Shown piece by piece: positions 20,245 to 31,496 of a stretch of DNA of 64,000 bases; position 1 is the first letter of the stretch, and every line of letters begins with the position of its first letter. Source of the DNA: Ectobius pallidus (Eukaryota; Arthropoda; Insecta; Blattodea; Ectobiidae); the NCBI GenBank assembly GCA_964059195.1, contig CAXKWD010000004.1, forward strand, positions 118,065,938 through 118,129,937, written 5' to 3'. The translations under genes were made by a program, and so were the position numbers. The notes beneath the pieces are model-generated. The model saw nothing but the letters and a program-made list of their open reading frames with translations, was not told where the DNA came from and ran no database searches.

Positions 20245-21564
20245 TAAAAATCCCCTGAAACTCCTAAAGACTATATGCCTATCAGCATTCTTCCTACCCT
20301 CTCCAAAGCACTAGAACGAATTGTACACAACCAACTGACTGACTACCTCAATAAAAATGACCTGCTAGATCACTATCAGTCAGGTTTTAGGCCAGGGCAT
20401 AGTACGATCACAGTGATACTGGACATTTGTGAAGACATGCGCCAAACCTGTGACGAACTGAAAATGACAGTACTTGTCTTACTTGATATGACTAAAGCTT
20501 TCAACTCAGTAGACACAGACAATTCCTATTGCTAAACTCAATATGTCAAACCTCTCAGATATTGCTGATCTGTGGTTTAGCTCATACCTGCGCAAACACC
20601 GACAATGTGTCGTTTCCAATAATCGCTCTTCTACATGGCGCTTCCTGAAGGCAGGAGTCCCATAAGGAAGCATTCTTGGACCCTTACTATTTTCTATATA
20701 CCTAGGTATATAAACGACATTATTAACTGCATATGACAAAGCAAATACCATCTCTACGCAGATGACTTACAACTGTACATACATTCAAATACTAACAACA
20801 TCGATGCAATAGCTAGCATAAACAAAGACCTTAACTCAATAGATGAATGGACGCTCAGTTTGGGACTCAATCTGAATCCAGCGAAATCACAGGCAATAGT
20901 CTGGGACATCATCGACTGTTGAATGAAATCAACATTACGCCCATTAAAATCAATAATTCGGTAAACAAATTTCGGTGTACTGACAGACAAAAATTTAACT
21001 TGGGAAAATCACATTAACGAAACGTGTAAAAAAGTAAACTAGTTAATTCATATGTTTAAAAGATTAAATATGCCCTTACCTGCTGCTGTAAAAAAGACTC
21101 TTAACACAAACCCTGGTCATGACCCACTTCGATTACTGTGATGTCCTGTTTACGGACTTGAGCTCTAACTTATCCCAAAGGTTGTAACATGTTCATAACA
21201 TGTGCGTACGATTCATTTGTAATGTAGGTCTGTTCCGTCATGTATCGCCTTCCTTTGAAATGTTGTCATGGCTCCGTCTGAATGACCAAAGAAGATTTCA
21301 CTGTCTTTGTCTCCTCTTCAAAATTCTTCATACTTCATCACCATCATATTTATCTAGCGACTTCCATAACCTGTCATCTCATCACACCCTAAATGTACGA
21401 TCAGAACAATGTCAGGTACTCTCTATTCCTTTACACCGCTCTTCATCCTATGCATCGTCATTTCTGTATCAGTAGCTCGCCAATGGAATTCCATCCCCTG
21501 CACGGTCAGAGGCGGTCGAACTCTTGGTAAATTTCAGAGAGAAGTCAGCATATCAATACTAAAC
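20245..21564 (+). pseudogene. Jockey-type LINE RT pseudogene
   Basis: The first frame (20275-20535) reads ISILPTLSKALERIVHNQ, SGFRPGHSTITVILDI and LVLLDMTKAFNSVD, i.e. RT motifs 1 to A. Later frames contain HLYADDLQLYIHSN (motif C, about 20750-20790) and LSLGLNLNPAKSQ. The C-terminus spans 21200-21600 in two frames (MCVRFICNVGLF, then VARQWNSIP). At least six frame breaks or stops are needed, so it is dead. It is a different subfamily from the minus-strand LINE at 16.4-20.1 kb, and its right end abuts the Gypsy-2 LTR. Confidence 0.8.
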
Positions 21565-21948
21565 TGTTATGTTTTGTCCTCGACAACACACAATCCGCTA
21601 GGAAGTTTGGTCGGGTGAAATGATGACACTTGTTATGTAATTAACATAGTTTCGTGATTTAATTAAGACGCACATTTACAGCAAGCAATGCAATCCGCCA
21701 TCATCGAATGGACTCTATATATAGTTTGTTGGCGGGAGCAAGCTCGCTTTCTCTTTGGACGAGTTACGGCCTTCTTTATACATAACTGCCCACTCAGCGC
21801 TCACACAGAACATAAATGGAAATATACCCTTTAATTCACATATATACATAACACCTCCCTACCAAAATTGGAACAATTTGACAACATACAACATAATACA
21901 ATTAGGTAAAAAGGTATTACAAATTAAGCCTCTCAACTTGTTTCCTCA
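21565..21948 (-). repeat. Gypsy-2 3' LTR
   Basis: About 384 bp, starting TGTTATGTTTTGTCC and ending TTGTTTCCTCA on the plus strand. It matches 31863-32244 with scattered substitutions. Confidence 0.9.
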
Positions 21949-22008
21949 CTCTGTGTGAGCGTCTGATAACCATAGACGAAGGATCCTTACTTACGGAATC
22001 AGGTTGAA

Positions 22009-23412
22009 TCAGACTGAATGATTTATGTCAGAGGTTTTTCTTTCAGAATGGAGAGGTGTTCGAGGTGAGTTTACAGAAGCGGAAGGGCTACTAACTGATT
22101 CTAGCGCTGCCTGACTCTGATTGGTTACTGGTTCAATTACTAGCCAATCCCTTGACTCACTTCGACAGTCAACCTCTAACTCTCCCTTATTCTTTACTTC
22201 ACTCATTTCTGTGGCAATTATTTGGTCTATATGCCTTTTCCACATTACACCAAGATTTACTTTTACTAGATACATCACCTTACTAATCTGTTTCATCACA
22301 ACACCTTCAATCCACTTATTCCTTGAACGATAATCTTTTACTAAAACTGGTTGATTTACATAAAAATATCTAGTTTGATTACCATTAAAGTAGAATTTTT
22401 GTTTCTCTTGTTTCTGTGAAACACTGTTACACAGATTACGTCTCAACAGATCAAATCTGGTCCTTAAATTTCTGCCAAACATTAATTTAGCAGGTGTTTC
22501 ATTAGTGGATGAATGTACAGAGTTACCGTAGTCAAACAAAATTCTACTTAGAGCTAGTGATACATTCACGCCTTTTCTTAATACATTTCGTAACTTGTAC
22601 TTAACATACTTAACTAAACTCTCCGCCTAACCATTTGATTGTGGATGATATGGTGCAGATGCCTTGTGCTCTACTCCATTATTCCTCAGGAACTCTTGAA
22701 ACTCAGCCGAATTAAATGGCGGTCCATTATCACTGACTACTAAAAGTGGTAATCCAAATCGTGCAAATAATGACCTCAGATTGTCAATTGCCAGATGGGC
22801 TGCGGTTGAGGCTGTTTCAAAAACCTCAAGCCACTTAGAATGAGCATCAATCACTATTAAATACATTCTTCCTTGGAATGGACCAAGATAATCTAAGTGA
22901 AGGCGCTCCCATGGTTTACTGGGATACTGCCACACATGTAACTCTGCTTTGGGTGGGCTTGGTCGTTCCAAAAGACAAGAAGAACAATTATTTGCAATAC
23001 GTTCAATGTCTAAATCAATACCAGGCCAATACATATAGTTACAAGCAACACTTTTCATTTTAACTATGCCCAAGTGAGAATTGTGCAGTTCTTTTAACAG
23101 AAATGCCTGAAGAGACTTAGGTATTGCCACACGATATCCCCACATAAGTACACCCATTTCCACAGTTAGCTCGTTCTGTCTTTGATAGAATGCTTGGAGT
23201 TCCCTATCTTCCCCTGATAGGTAATTGGGCCACCCATGCATAACAAAATTGTACACCTTTTTCAGTAGTTGGTCCTTCTGTGTTTCTATTTTTACTAGTT
23301 CACAGTCAATAGGAGCCGAACTTTCTTTAACACAATGCAAATATGTTCCTAACCAGGCTAACTCATCACTTGTAACATCCTTATGTTTTACCTCTAAAGG
23401 TAGGCGTGACAT
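22009..23412 (-). pseudogene. Gypsy-2 integrase (in-frame stop)
   Basis: The frame contains the zinc-binding region (HNSHLGIVKMKSVA, then CSSCLLE), core motif 1 (WERLHLDYLGPF), motif 2 (LLVVSDNGPPFNSAEF) and motif 3 up to SAPYHPQSNG. A TAG at 22627-22629 then replaces the usual Gln just before the catalytic Glu. Beyond it the same frame continues to 22009 with TNETPAKLMFGRNLRTRF and a C-terminal chromatin/DNA-binding region. One substitution therefore inactivates an otherwise well-preserved integrase. Confidence 0.85.
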
Positions 23413-23845
23413 TGCGTCCGCACAATTTTCCTCAGACTTAACATATTTAATGTCAAAAGTGTAACCTGAAAAAACAAGGCATAGCGTTGCAGTCTACCGT
23501 CTGCGAACACTGGAATACCCTTCTTAGGTTCAAAAATACTTAGTAGGGGTTTGTGAACACATTTGAGAATAAATTGTCTACTATACAAGTATTGGTGGTA
23601 TTTTTTTACACCAGAAATCAATGCAGTTTCCTCTTTAACTATTTGTGAATAGTTTCGTTCAGCTGCAGAAAGTGTACGAGAACTATACGACACAGGACAT
23701 ACAACGCCTTCAGAATCTATTATACTCAATACACTGCCCAGCCCTGTTGAGCTTGCATCCACCGTTAATACAGCTGGTGCCTTTGGATCATAATGAGCTA
23801 ATACTGGTGCTGTTGTTAGTAATTCTTTTACCTAATTAAAATCTT
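23394..23845 (-). pseudogene. Gypsy-2 RNase H
   Basis: MDASSTGLGSVLSI carries the first catalytic Asp of the retroelement RNase H, SYSSRTLSAAERNYSQI leads to the conserved Glu region, and KYHQYLYSRQFILKCVHK resembles the TDHKPL-type segment (here HKPLL). A frameshift near 23470 separates it from the integrase frame, and another lies before the RT. Confidence 0.78.
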
Positions 23846-24045
23846 TCATACACTCTTCATCAAAAACAAAAGGAACATCATTCCTCAAAAGATTGTATAA
23901 AGGACTCATGATACCACTTAAATTTGGCACAAACTTTCCATAATACTGTACTAGTCCTGGAAAAGCTTTTACTTGAGTTACACTTTTGGGAACAGGCGCT
24001 TCACCAATAGCTTTTATCTTAGACTTGCAAGTATGTAAACCATCT

Positions 24046-24474
24046 TTATCTACCTAGTATAATGAATCCGAGATACTCCAATTGTTTTGCAAAAACGCCA
24101 CACTTTTCCTTCTTAACGGCAAATCCCCTTGACGAAAGTCGCTTACAAACTTCTCTCAGTCTTTGAACATGAGTTTCATTGTCAGGTGCAGAAATCAAAA
24201 TATCATCTAAAAACGATACGTCTCCTGGTAAACCTTGTAAGGTTTGGTCAATTATTTTCTGAAAAATACTAGGACCACTATTTACCCCATAAGGTAATCT
24301 TTTGTAAGGAAACAACCCTTTGTGAGTAGATATGGTACACAGCTTCTGTGATTCCAGATCTAACTTAAGTTGCATAAAAGCTTGACTCAAATCTATCTTG
24401 CTAATTCTTTCATCCCTTTTGTAACTCGGTGAACAACTCCTCAATTCTTGGTAATTGGTAATGTTCCACTTCAA
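24046..24474 (-). pseudogene. Gypsy-2 reverse transcriptase core
   Basis: ISKIDLSQAFMQLKLD (motif A), YKRLPYGVNSGPSIFQ (motif B) and VSFLDDILISAPDN (motif C, FLDD in place of YLDD) are clear, followed by the thumb segment KKEKCGVFAKQLEYLGF. Frameshifts occur at both ends, near 24475 and near 24045. The Phe in FLDD is tolerated in several Gypsy elements. Confidence 0.85.
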
Positions 24475-24479
24475 GATCC

Positions 24480-25079
24480 TTATTCAAACCTCTGTAATCT
24501 CCACATAAACGAACAGAACCACATTTTTTTTAAAACAGCTACAATAGGAGTTGCATATTCGCTACTAGTTACTGGAGACAATACATCAGCATCAGCTAAG
24601 CGTTGAAGTTCTGCTTCTACCTTAGCCTTCAAGGTGAATGGTAACGGCCTTGGTTTACAATATTTAGGTATGGCATATTCTTTTAGCTTGAGTTTAATTG
24701 GCTCACCCTTGTACTCGCCTAGCTGGTCGGTAAACACTTCAGGGAAATCCTGAATTAGTTTGTTTACATTTGTTTCCATAAAAGTGTTATCCCCTTCCAT
24801 ATTTGACTTAGGCTTGTTCAACTCAAACAAGTTGGTTTTAAATGAAATGTCTACTCCTAAAGCTTGAAGCCAATCTCGTCCCATAAGTGGATGATATCCC
24901 TTTTCAATTACATACAGATCTAGTTTAGTTTGAATATCTTTATAGGCAACTGAGACACATAATCTACCTATAGGTACAAAAGGCTCATTTGTATAGGAGC
25001 TAAAAGATAAATCAGTTGGTAACAAGTCTAATGAATTTAATTATCTTGATAAAATTCCTTGTTACATACACTTACACTT
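24480..25079 (-). pseudogene. Gypsy-2 protease C-terminus and RT N-terminus
   Basis: KLDLYVIEKGYHPLMGRDWL is the C-terminal part of the retropepsin (GRDWL motif). FTDQLGEYKGEPIKLKL and RPLPFTLKAKVEAELQRL lead into RT, with SPVTSSEYATPIVAVLKK as RT motif 1. The segment starts at the BEL-1 target site, and the other half of the protease, including the active site, is at 30433 onwards on the far side. Confidence 0.8.
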
Positions 25080-25084
25080 GCCCC
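25080..25084. repeat. BEL-1 target-site duplication (left)
   Basis: GCCCC here and at 30428-30432 flanks the TG...CA LTR ends of BEL-1, a 5-bp duplication typical of BEL/Pao. Confidence 0.9.
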
Positions 25085-25759
25085 TGTTAGTTCAAGAGAC
25101 TATAAGTTTTATGTTTCAAATTTGCCTCTGTGGTGAATGGCGCAGTCCGCCATCTTTTCGCGCCTTACATCTTTTCCTGGCGGTGTTGGATGCACCTGCT
25201 TAGGCTTCCCCACGCCAGTTAGTTGTGAAGATGCTGTGGCCTGCAATAGACGCTAGCACGATTGCTCCTGTGTGTGTAGGACAATAGCCAGGTTGTAGGC
25301 TTTAGTACTCATCTCTTATTCCACACCAATTCGCTCCTTCAGTAATAGGCAGCTCGCGTGTGAAGTTCCGGGATTCATATTGTATTTTCAGTGCAAATTA
25401 CAATTATTTCCATTGTTTTAATAGCCTAGCCTCCACGTGCATTGAAACAAAGAACTTGGTACTAGCGCTTATAGAATCTACTTGGCGGGAGTGGTGCATT
25501 GCTCCTAGCAACAGTAACTGTATTTAACTACATCTATCATATTCTTGTGTTAAGTGTTTATATAATTTCTCATTATTCAGAGTTCAGGCTTCCTGAAAAT
25601 ATATTATTGCAAAACCCTCAAATCTAAATCTCTGTTCCAGCTGACCTACAGTCCTAGCTTTCCTTGTTTAGTCTTAAGTGGTTTAAAAATAAACCTGGTC
25701 CTCCGAAAAACCTACTAGTTACCCTATCATTTTGTTCCTCTCGGACCGGATCCCAATCA
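25085..25759 (+). repeat. BEL-1 5' LTR
   Basis: Starts TGTTAGTTCAAGAG and ends GGATCCCAATCA, 675 bp, the same length as its partner. Confidence 0.93.
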
Positions 25760-26055
25760 TTAGTACCTCCGGGTTTGATTTGTTTGCAATAATTTCTGAA
25801 TATTGAACATTGAATATTATACAACGTGTGTGGACGTTCGTATTACGTCGTGGTTGCTCGGGTTGTCGTGGCGCGCTCGGCTACGTTGACCTTCAAGCTG
25901 CCTCCAGTGCTCCAGACAGCTGTGGTTGCTTCTTCACGCGGATTCATGCCAGCTGCCTCCAGCCACCTCCATCGAGAAGACAACTGCCTCCAACAAGTAT
26001 GCAGTGGACTGCCTAATCACTTTCTTTTGTCAATATAAAATAACTGTTTTGCAAC

Positions 26056-27135
26056 ATGGAAGAGGAAGTTAAAGCTTTGGTCAGGCGTCGGGGTATAAGT
26101 AAAAGAAAGTTTACACTGACACATAACTTTCTCAACGACATATCTGAAGATGTCAGTATATTTGTGATCAAAGCGCATTATGAAAAGCTATTGAATGAAA
26201 TTGACAAGTTTGAAGCTGTGCAAACGCAGATTGAATCTTTGGTGGAGACTGATACAGAACTTGATAGTCACATACAATATGCAGACGAGGTATCAACGCT
26301 GTATATTAATCTAAAAGCAAGGTTAAGTGAGTTAATGCATGCTCGTGAGCCTACATCAGTTAGTGTCAATTCAAACAACAGTGACACACGACAAACAGTG
26401 AACTCCAGTGCTTCGCAGACGAGCATCGTGATAAAATTGCCTGAAATTAAGCTTCCAGTGTTTGAAGGAGACGTAACTAAATTCAAACATTATTTTGATA
26501 CATTCTCAAGTTTAATTGTAAATAATAGTAGTTTATCGCCCATTCAAAAATTCCATTATCTCATTGCTACCGTAAAGGGCGAGGCTCAAATGTTATTGGA
26601 AAATTTGCCAATGACGAGTGATAACTTCCAAGTTGCCTGGGATATACTGTGTGCAAGATACAACAATAAACGGTTAATTGCTATATCCCACATTAAGCAT
26701 CTTCTGTCCCTACCTGTAGCGCGACAAGAGACAGTTGCAGACTTGAGAAGCTTATTGAATCAATTCCAAAACAACTTACATGCTATTGAAGCGTTAGAAT
26801 TAGAAGTACCACTTCATGAAGTCATTCTAATGCAATTGTTATTGGAGCACCTTCCAGAAAGCGTGCAACGTGAATGGGAATCCAGAATCGATTCTCAAAC
26901 CTTTACTTCGTTAAATGAGCTCGTGTTATTTCTAGAAGCGAAGTCTCCTTCTCTAGAGGTGCTGTCGAACAATTCCTGCAACAGGTCCAGCCCATCAAAA
27001 CCTAGAAATGAACGTCGTGAGATAGGAATCAGCATAGTGACAGTCGTCAGTCATGTGTGTCGACAACTGACCAGTTATGCCCTCAGTGTCAAAGCGGCCA
27101 TAACCTGTCTAAATGTAAACGGTTCCGTCAGCTGA
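26056..27135 (+). pseudogene. BEL-1 Gag (DUF1759-type capsid)
   Basis: The start ATG follows the LTR by about 300 bp. The N-terminus is a helical coiled-coil-like region (HYEKLLNEIDKFEAVQ). The BEL/Pao gag core then follows: LPEIKLPVFEGDVTKFKHYF, KFHYLIATVKGEAQMLLEN and WDILCARYNNKRLIAISHIK, about residues 130-230. The true product should continue into zinc knuckles, which lie one frame over from about 27057, so a single-base frameshift has broken gag-pol. The last 25 residues of this frame are out-of-frame noise. Confidence 0.85.
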
Positions 27136-28097
27136 GTGTTGAACAGCGATGGAAAGTTGTAAAAAGCAAGAATTTGTGTTTCAACTGCTTTTCTAATACA
27201 CATCGAGTGAATCAGTGCAACGTAGCTTCATTCTGCAACTGTGGTAAGGTTCACAGCAAGATGTTGCATAACAACGGTCACATGAGAACGGTTTCTCACT
27301 GCAGTGAAGGCAGTGATACAGTGAATAACAACAGGACTGAGGCGCCTGCGAGTTATTGCTCTGTGAAAATAAAGCCAGTGTTTCACGTCTTACTTGCGAC
27401 TGCAAGGGTCGAAGTGCAAGACAAGCATGGTAACTATATACAGTGTAAGGTCCTTCTAGACTCTGCCAGTCAGGCCAGTTTCGTGTCTGCGGATCTAGCG
27501 AGGCGCCTGCAACTTCCCACGATGACAGCTGGTACGCCTGTCAAAGGTATAAATGGTACTTCATCGAATGCCAGTCATAGTGTGAACATTAATGTGAGAT
27601 CCATGGTTTACAACTATCGGAGGAATCTAGATTGCCTAATCCTTCCTCGCATAACAGGGAAGCTACCTGCAGTCCGAATTGACCCATCATCATGGAACAT
27701 TCCCTCGGACATTCCATTAGCCGATCCTAGATTCCATATCCCTTCTGAAATTGATTTGCTTATTGGAGGAGCATTATTCTTCGAGCTTTTCCATGGTAAG
27801 ATCTTGACCAATCCTGGTTTTCCTGCACTGATTAGTACAAAACTAGGATGGATATTGTCTGGAACCATTCCTAAATCCTCTGTTAAAGGCAATCTGGATG
27901 CGGGTTCCCAGCACAACTTTTTCATCTCTACGGACAATGTGGACAAGCAGCTGCGACGGTTTTGGGACCTCGAAGACTTTCCACAACAAATGTTAACACA
28001 AGAAGAGAAACGGTGCGAACACCATTATGTAGAGAATACCACTCGCAATGATGATGGTAGTTTTATGGTACGTCTGCCAATGAAATTCATTGAGTAA
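27057..28097 (+). pseudogene. BEL-1 zinc knuckles and aspartic protease
   Basis: Three Cys/His clusters open the frame: CPQCQSGHNLSKC, CFNCFSNTHRVNQC and CNCGKVHSKMLH, which would bind RNA. The retropepsin follows: VLLDSASQASFVSADLARRL (about residues 130-150, with Asp-Ser-Ala in the active-site loop), then IDLLIGGALFFELFHG. The frame ends FWDLEDFPQQ and MVRLPMKFIE, the linker that precedes RT in BEL elements. The RT does not follow. The GTG-initiated start is a reading artefact of the upstream frameshift. Confidence 0.85.
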
Positions 28098-29691
28098 GTC
28101 CAGACAACAAGCAGTTAAGCCTATTGAATCATGGCCCAAACAGCCTCAGCAACTTGAGCTGCATGACATGGGTGAGCAGCGTGACACAGTCTGCCTAGTC
28201 ACACATGCTGCAGAAGACTTTATGCTACGTTTTTCCAAGCTGACACGTTTACAGAGAGTGACTTCGTATATGCTACGCTTCATAAACAACTGTAGATGCC
28301 AAGCTAAACGTCACGGCCCTCTCACAGTTGAAGAAGTACAACAAGCTTTGTTGCTTTGCATAAGAATAGCTCAGCAAGCAGCCTATTCTCATGAACTGTC
28401 CAATCTCCAGAGCAAGATGCAAGTGAACGCCAAGAGTTCTCTCCATTCCTTGGTGCCTTTTGTGGACAAGGATGGCCTACTCCGAGTGGGTGGACGTTTG
28501 GAGAAAGCTGAGTTACCACATGATGCACGACATCAGCTTATCCTCCCTCCAGGTCACCACCTCACTAAGTTGATAATTGAATCCGAGCATCTGCGACTGC
28601 TTCATGCATCACATCAGCTTCTTATATCTTCTCTGCGAGAACGATATTGGATTCCTAGTGTACGTAGAATTGTGAAGTCTACGCTACACAGATGCCTAAC
28701 TTCTTTCAAGTTGAAAGCCAAAGGTGCTCACCAGCTGATGGGCACCCTACCTAGCTACAGGGTGACCCCTGCTAGAACATTTCTACGTTCTGCGGTTGAC
28801 TACGCCGGACCGTTCTTCATAAGATATGGCTCCCCACGCAGCAAAACTCAGGTCAAAGCGTACATTGCTATCTTCGTATGCTTGGCTACGAAAGCAGTTC
28901 ACATAGAGCTGGTTTCCGACCTTACTTCTGATGCCTTCATCGCCGCCCTGCGCAGATTCACATCTCGTAGAGGACTTTGCAAGGAAATATTCAGCGATAA
29001 TGGGACGAACTTTGTTGGTGCTAACAACAAGCTGCGCGAGCTGCGTCTCTTGCTTCAGTCCAGCACCCATCAACAAGTCCTTCAAGACTACGCATCATCT
29101 AATGAATTCACATGGCATTTCATCCCTCCGAGCTCCCCGCATTTTGGAGGCCTCCACGAGGCGGCTGTCAAATCCATGAAGTTTCATTTACGAAGAGTGA
29201 TGGGTAGCCAAGTGTTTACGTATGAGCAGCTTTCTACAGTTCTCACCCAGATTGAGGCCTGTCTAAACTCTCGACCTCTCTTACGCCTAAGTGATGATCC
29301 TAGCGACTCATCCTATCTATCTCCTGGACACTTTCTCATTGGTGAAAACCTTACAGCCCTTCCTTCTCCTCCTAAGGCAGAGAATGTGTCTCATGTTGCT
29401 AAATGGCATCAGCTACAAACCTACATACATCATATATGGCAGCGTTGGTCAGCTGACTACCTACATTCCCTGCAGCAGAGGCAGAAGTGGTCTGCGTCCA
29501 GCGAGAACATTCAAGTTGGTAATCTCGTCCTCCTGAAAGAAGATAATTCTCCACCGCTCCAGTGGAAGCTGGGAATCATCTCATCAGTACATCCTGGTGA
29601 CGACGGCCTAGTGCGCGTTGTGACTGTGCGCACGTCCAGTGGTGAATGCAAGCGACCTATTGTAAAAGTGTGTCCCTTGCCCAATCAATAA
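28090..29691 (+). CDS. BEL-1 integrase and C-terminal domain
   Basis: A 533-residue open frame. It starts with SKSRQQAVKPIESWPKQPQ, where the pre-RT linker is joined to the segment that normally follows RNase H. The zinc domain reads HLRLLHASHQL, then HRCLTSF, so the last Cys is Ser. The DDE core shows SAVDYAGPFF, EIFSDNGTNFVGA and HFGGLHEAAVKSMK, with all three acidic residues present (Trp to His before the Glu). The C-terminal DUF5641-type domain has VGNLVLLKEDNSPPLQWKLG and KRPIVKVCPLP. The integrase might retain activity, but without RT the element cannot replicate itself. Confidence 0.88.
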   Translation: MSKSRQQAVKPIESWPKQPQQLELHDMGEQRDTVCLVTHAAEDFMLRFSKLTRLQRVTSYMLRFINNCRCQAKRHGPLTVEEVQQALLLCIRIAQQAAYSHELSNLQSKMQVNAKSSLHSLVPFVDKDGLLRVGGRLEKAELPHDARHQLILPPGHHLTKLIIESEHLRLLHASHQLLISSLRERYWIPSVRRIVKSTLHRCLTSFKLKAKGAHQLMGTLPSYRVTPARTFLRSAVDYAGPFFIRYGSPRSKTQVKAYIAIFVCLATKAVHIELVSDLTSDAFIAALRRFTSRRGLCKEIFSDNGTNFVGANNKLRELRLLLQSSTHQQVLQDYASSNEFTWHFIPPSSPHFGGLHEAAVKSMKFHLRRVMGSQVFTYEQLSTVLTQIEACLNSRPLLRLSDDPSDSSYLSPGHFLIGENLTALPSPPKAENVSHVAKWHQLQTYIHHIWQRWSADYLHSLQQRQKWSASSENIQVGNLVLLKEDNSPPLQWKLGIISSVHPGDDGLVRVVTVRTSSGECKRPIVKVCPLPNQ

Positions 29692-29752
29692 AGTGTTATG
29701 TTGATCTATCAGTAAAGTGTTGTGTAAAATCGGTTGATTTTAGGCGGGAGTA

Positions 29753-30427
29753 TGTTAGTTCAAGAGCCTATACGTTTTATGTTTCAAATTTGCCTCTGTG
29801 GTGAATGGCGCAGTCCGCCATCTTTTCGCGCCTTACATAATTTCCTGGCGGTGTTGGATGCACCTGCTTAGGCTTCCCCACGCCAATTAGTTGTGAAGAT
29901 GCAGTGGCCTGCAATAGACGCTGGCACGATTGCTCCTGTGTGTGTAGGACAATAGCCAGGTTGTAGGCTTTAGTACTCATCTCTTATTCCACACCAATTC
30001 GCTCCTTCAGTAATAGGCAGCTCGCGTGTGAAGTTCCGGGATTCATATTGTATTTTCAGTGCAAATTACAATTATTTCCATTGTGTTAATAGCCTAGCCT
30101 CCACGTGCATTGAAACAAAGAACTTGGTACTAGCGCTTATAGAATCTACTTGGCGGGAGTGGTGTATTGCTCCTAGCAACAGTAACTGTATTTAACTACA
30201 TCTATCATATTCTTGTGTTAAGTGTTTATATAATTTCTCATTATTCAGAGTTCAGGCTTCCTGAAAATATATTATTGCAAAACCCTCAAATCTAAATCTC
30301 TGTTCCAGCTGACCTACAGTCCTAGCTTTCCTTGTTTAGTCTTAAGTGGTTTAAAAATAAACCTGGTCCTCCGAAAAACCTACTAGTTACCCTATCATTT
30401 TGTTCCTCTCGGACCGGATCCCAATCA
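29753..30427 (+). repeat. BEL-1 3' LTR
   Basis: 675 bp, nearly identical to 25085-25759. It is followed by GCCCC. Confidence 0.93.
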
Positions 30428-30432
30428 GCCCC

Positions 30433-30852
30433 TGTATCTAACTCCATTACTACTCCTTGCCCTTCTATACTGACTTCTAGCCTTACTGGATCAACTTTTA
30501 CAGTAGGCCTATTCAACTTGTTAACCTTGTTAAACTCTTTTTCACCACTCAACCTAGTGATAGTTGGTTTAATTTCATATAGGTTAGCAATGTCATCTAG
30601 GTTTTCATCAATAGGTTCGGATGTCTCTTCCAACTGAGAATCCGCTCCCACATAGTTATGTTTGGTTCCCTTCTTATAACTGCTCTGGAATTTAGATTGA
30701 CCCTTATACTGGTTAGATCTATGTGTAGATTTACACACTGCAGCAATGTGGTTTTGTTTACCACACTTGTTGCAAACGCAACCACGTAAACGGCACTCTT
30801 TAGAGACATGCCCAACTTTCCCACAACAAAAACACTTCACTCCCCACTTCAC
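30433..30852 (-). pseudogene. Gypsy-2 nucleocapsid and protease N-terminus
   Basis: Two zinc knuckles, CFCCGKVGHVSKEC and CNKCGKQNHIAAVC, are followed by a basic linker and the protease start. The latter ends with VVMELDTGA at the BEL-1 insertion, so the catalytic loop is cut from the rest of the enzyme. The frame extends into BEL-1 in the raw sequence, but those residues are not part of the gene. A frameshift near 30850 separates it from capsid. Confidence 0.85.
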
Positions 30853-31496
30853 TTGCTGATTGCTGCTACTGGGTTGTGCTGGTTCATAGCTGTAGTTGCT
30901 CCCCCTCTGCTGTTGTGGTCTGCCCCCGGCATTCTAACATTGAGATGCTGCCATCCGCTGCAACTGGCCACCAGAACAGATGCGTTTTTCTCAGCCGTTT
31001 CCACAGACAGGATGATGTTTACTGCCTCATCATAGGTTAGAGAAGGTTCTGCCAATAGCCTCTGTTTTGTTGACTCACTACGTATGCCACTCACCAGTCG
31101 ATCACGCAAATAGTCACTAAGTGATGCTCCAAATTCACAATGGATAGATAATTGCTTTAAACTTGCAATATACTCCGAAACTGTCTCATTTTCCAACTGG
31201 TTTCTTTTGCTAAATTTATACCACTCAGCAATAAACGAAGGTTTTGGGTACAAATGATCTTGGATTATCTTTACAATATCCTCCATCTTCTTTGTAGACG
31301 GTTTGTCTGGCATACATAGATTTCTTACCAAGGAATATGTCTTTACACCTACTAGTGTCAATAACGTACACACCTTTTTATCAGTTTCTACTTTATTACA
31401 TTCGCAAAATAGTTCAAAACGTTCCACATAAGATGCCCAAGTCTCCTGACTTGCATCAAATTCACCGACGCTTCTTAGCATTTGCGATGTTTCCAC
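30849..31496 (-). pseudogene. Gypsy-2 Gag capsid
   Basis: The start (METSQMLRSVGEFDASQ) is followed by WASYVERFELFCECN, LLTLVGVKTYSLVRNL and ETVSEYIASLKQLSIHC, the standard Gypsy gag matrix/capsid pattern with a retrotransposon-gag fold. LRDRLVSGIRSESTKQRLL follows near residue 130. The open frame is 215 residues and shifts before the zinc knuckles. The region around its start codon has been duplicated upstream (31548-31655). Confidence 0.82.

Larger units (their letters stand above)
25085..30427 (+). mobile_element. BEL/Pao LTR retrotransposon BEL-1 lacking RT and RNase H
   Basis: Two 675-bp LTRs (25085-25759, 29753-30427) flank gag, zinc-knuckle/protease and integrase regions in order. Between protease and integrase, where about 500 residues of RT and RNase H belong, the frames meet directly near 28095. 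LTRs differ at roughly 10 positions, so the insertion is fairly recent. It is non-autonomous and sits in the Gypsy-2 protease in opposite orientation. Confidence 0.93.

Noticed and set aside
15453..20254. One hAT element split by the LINE
   Set aside because: The two possible ends (TAGAGCCCTAATTTTT and the complement of CAGGGGATTTTTATTGG) match weakly, and the shared ATATGACC words are not inverted. Left as a note only.
25810..26038. Two plus-strand ORFs upstream of BEL-1 gag
   Set aside because: They lie in the untranslated leader, overlap in different frames and lack gag features.
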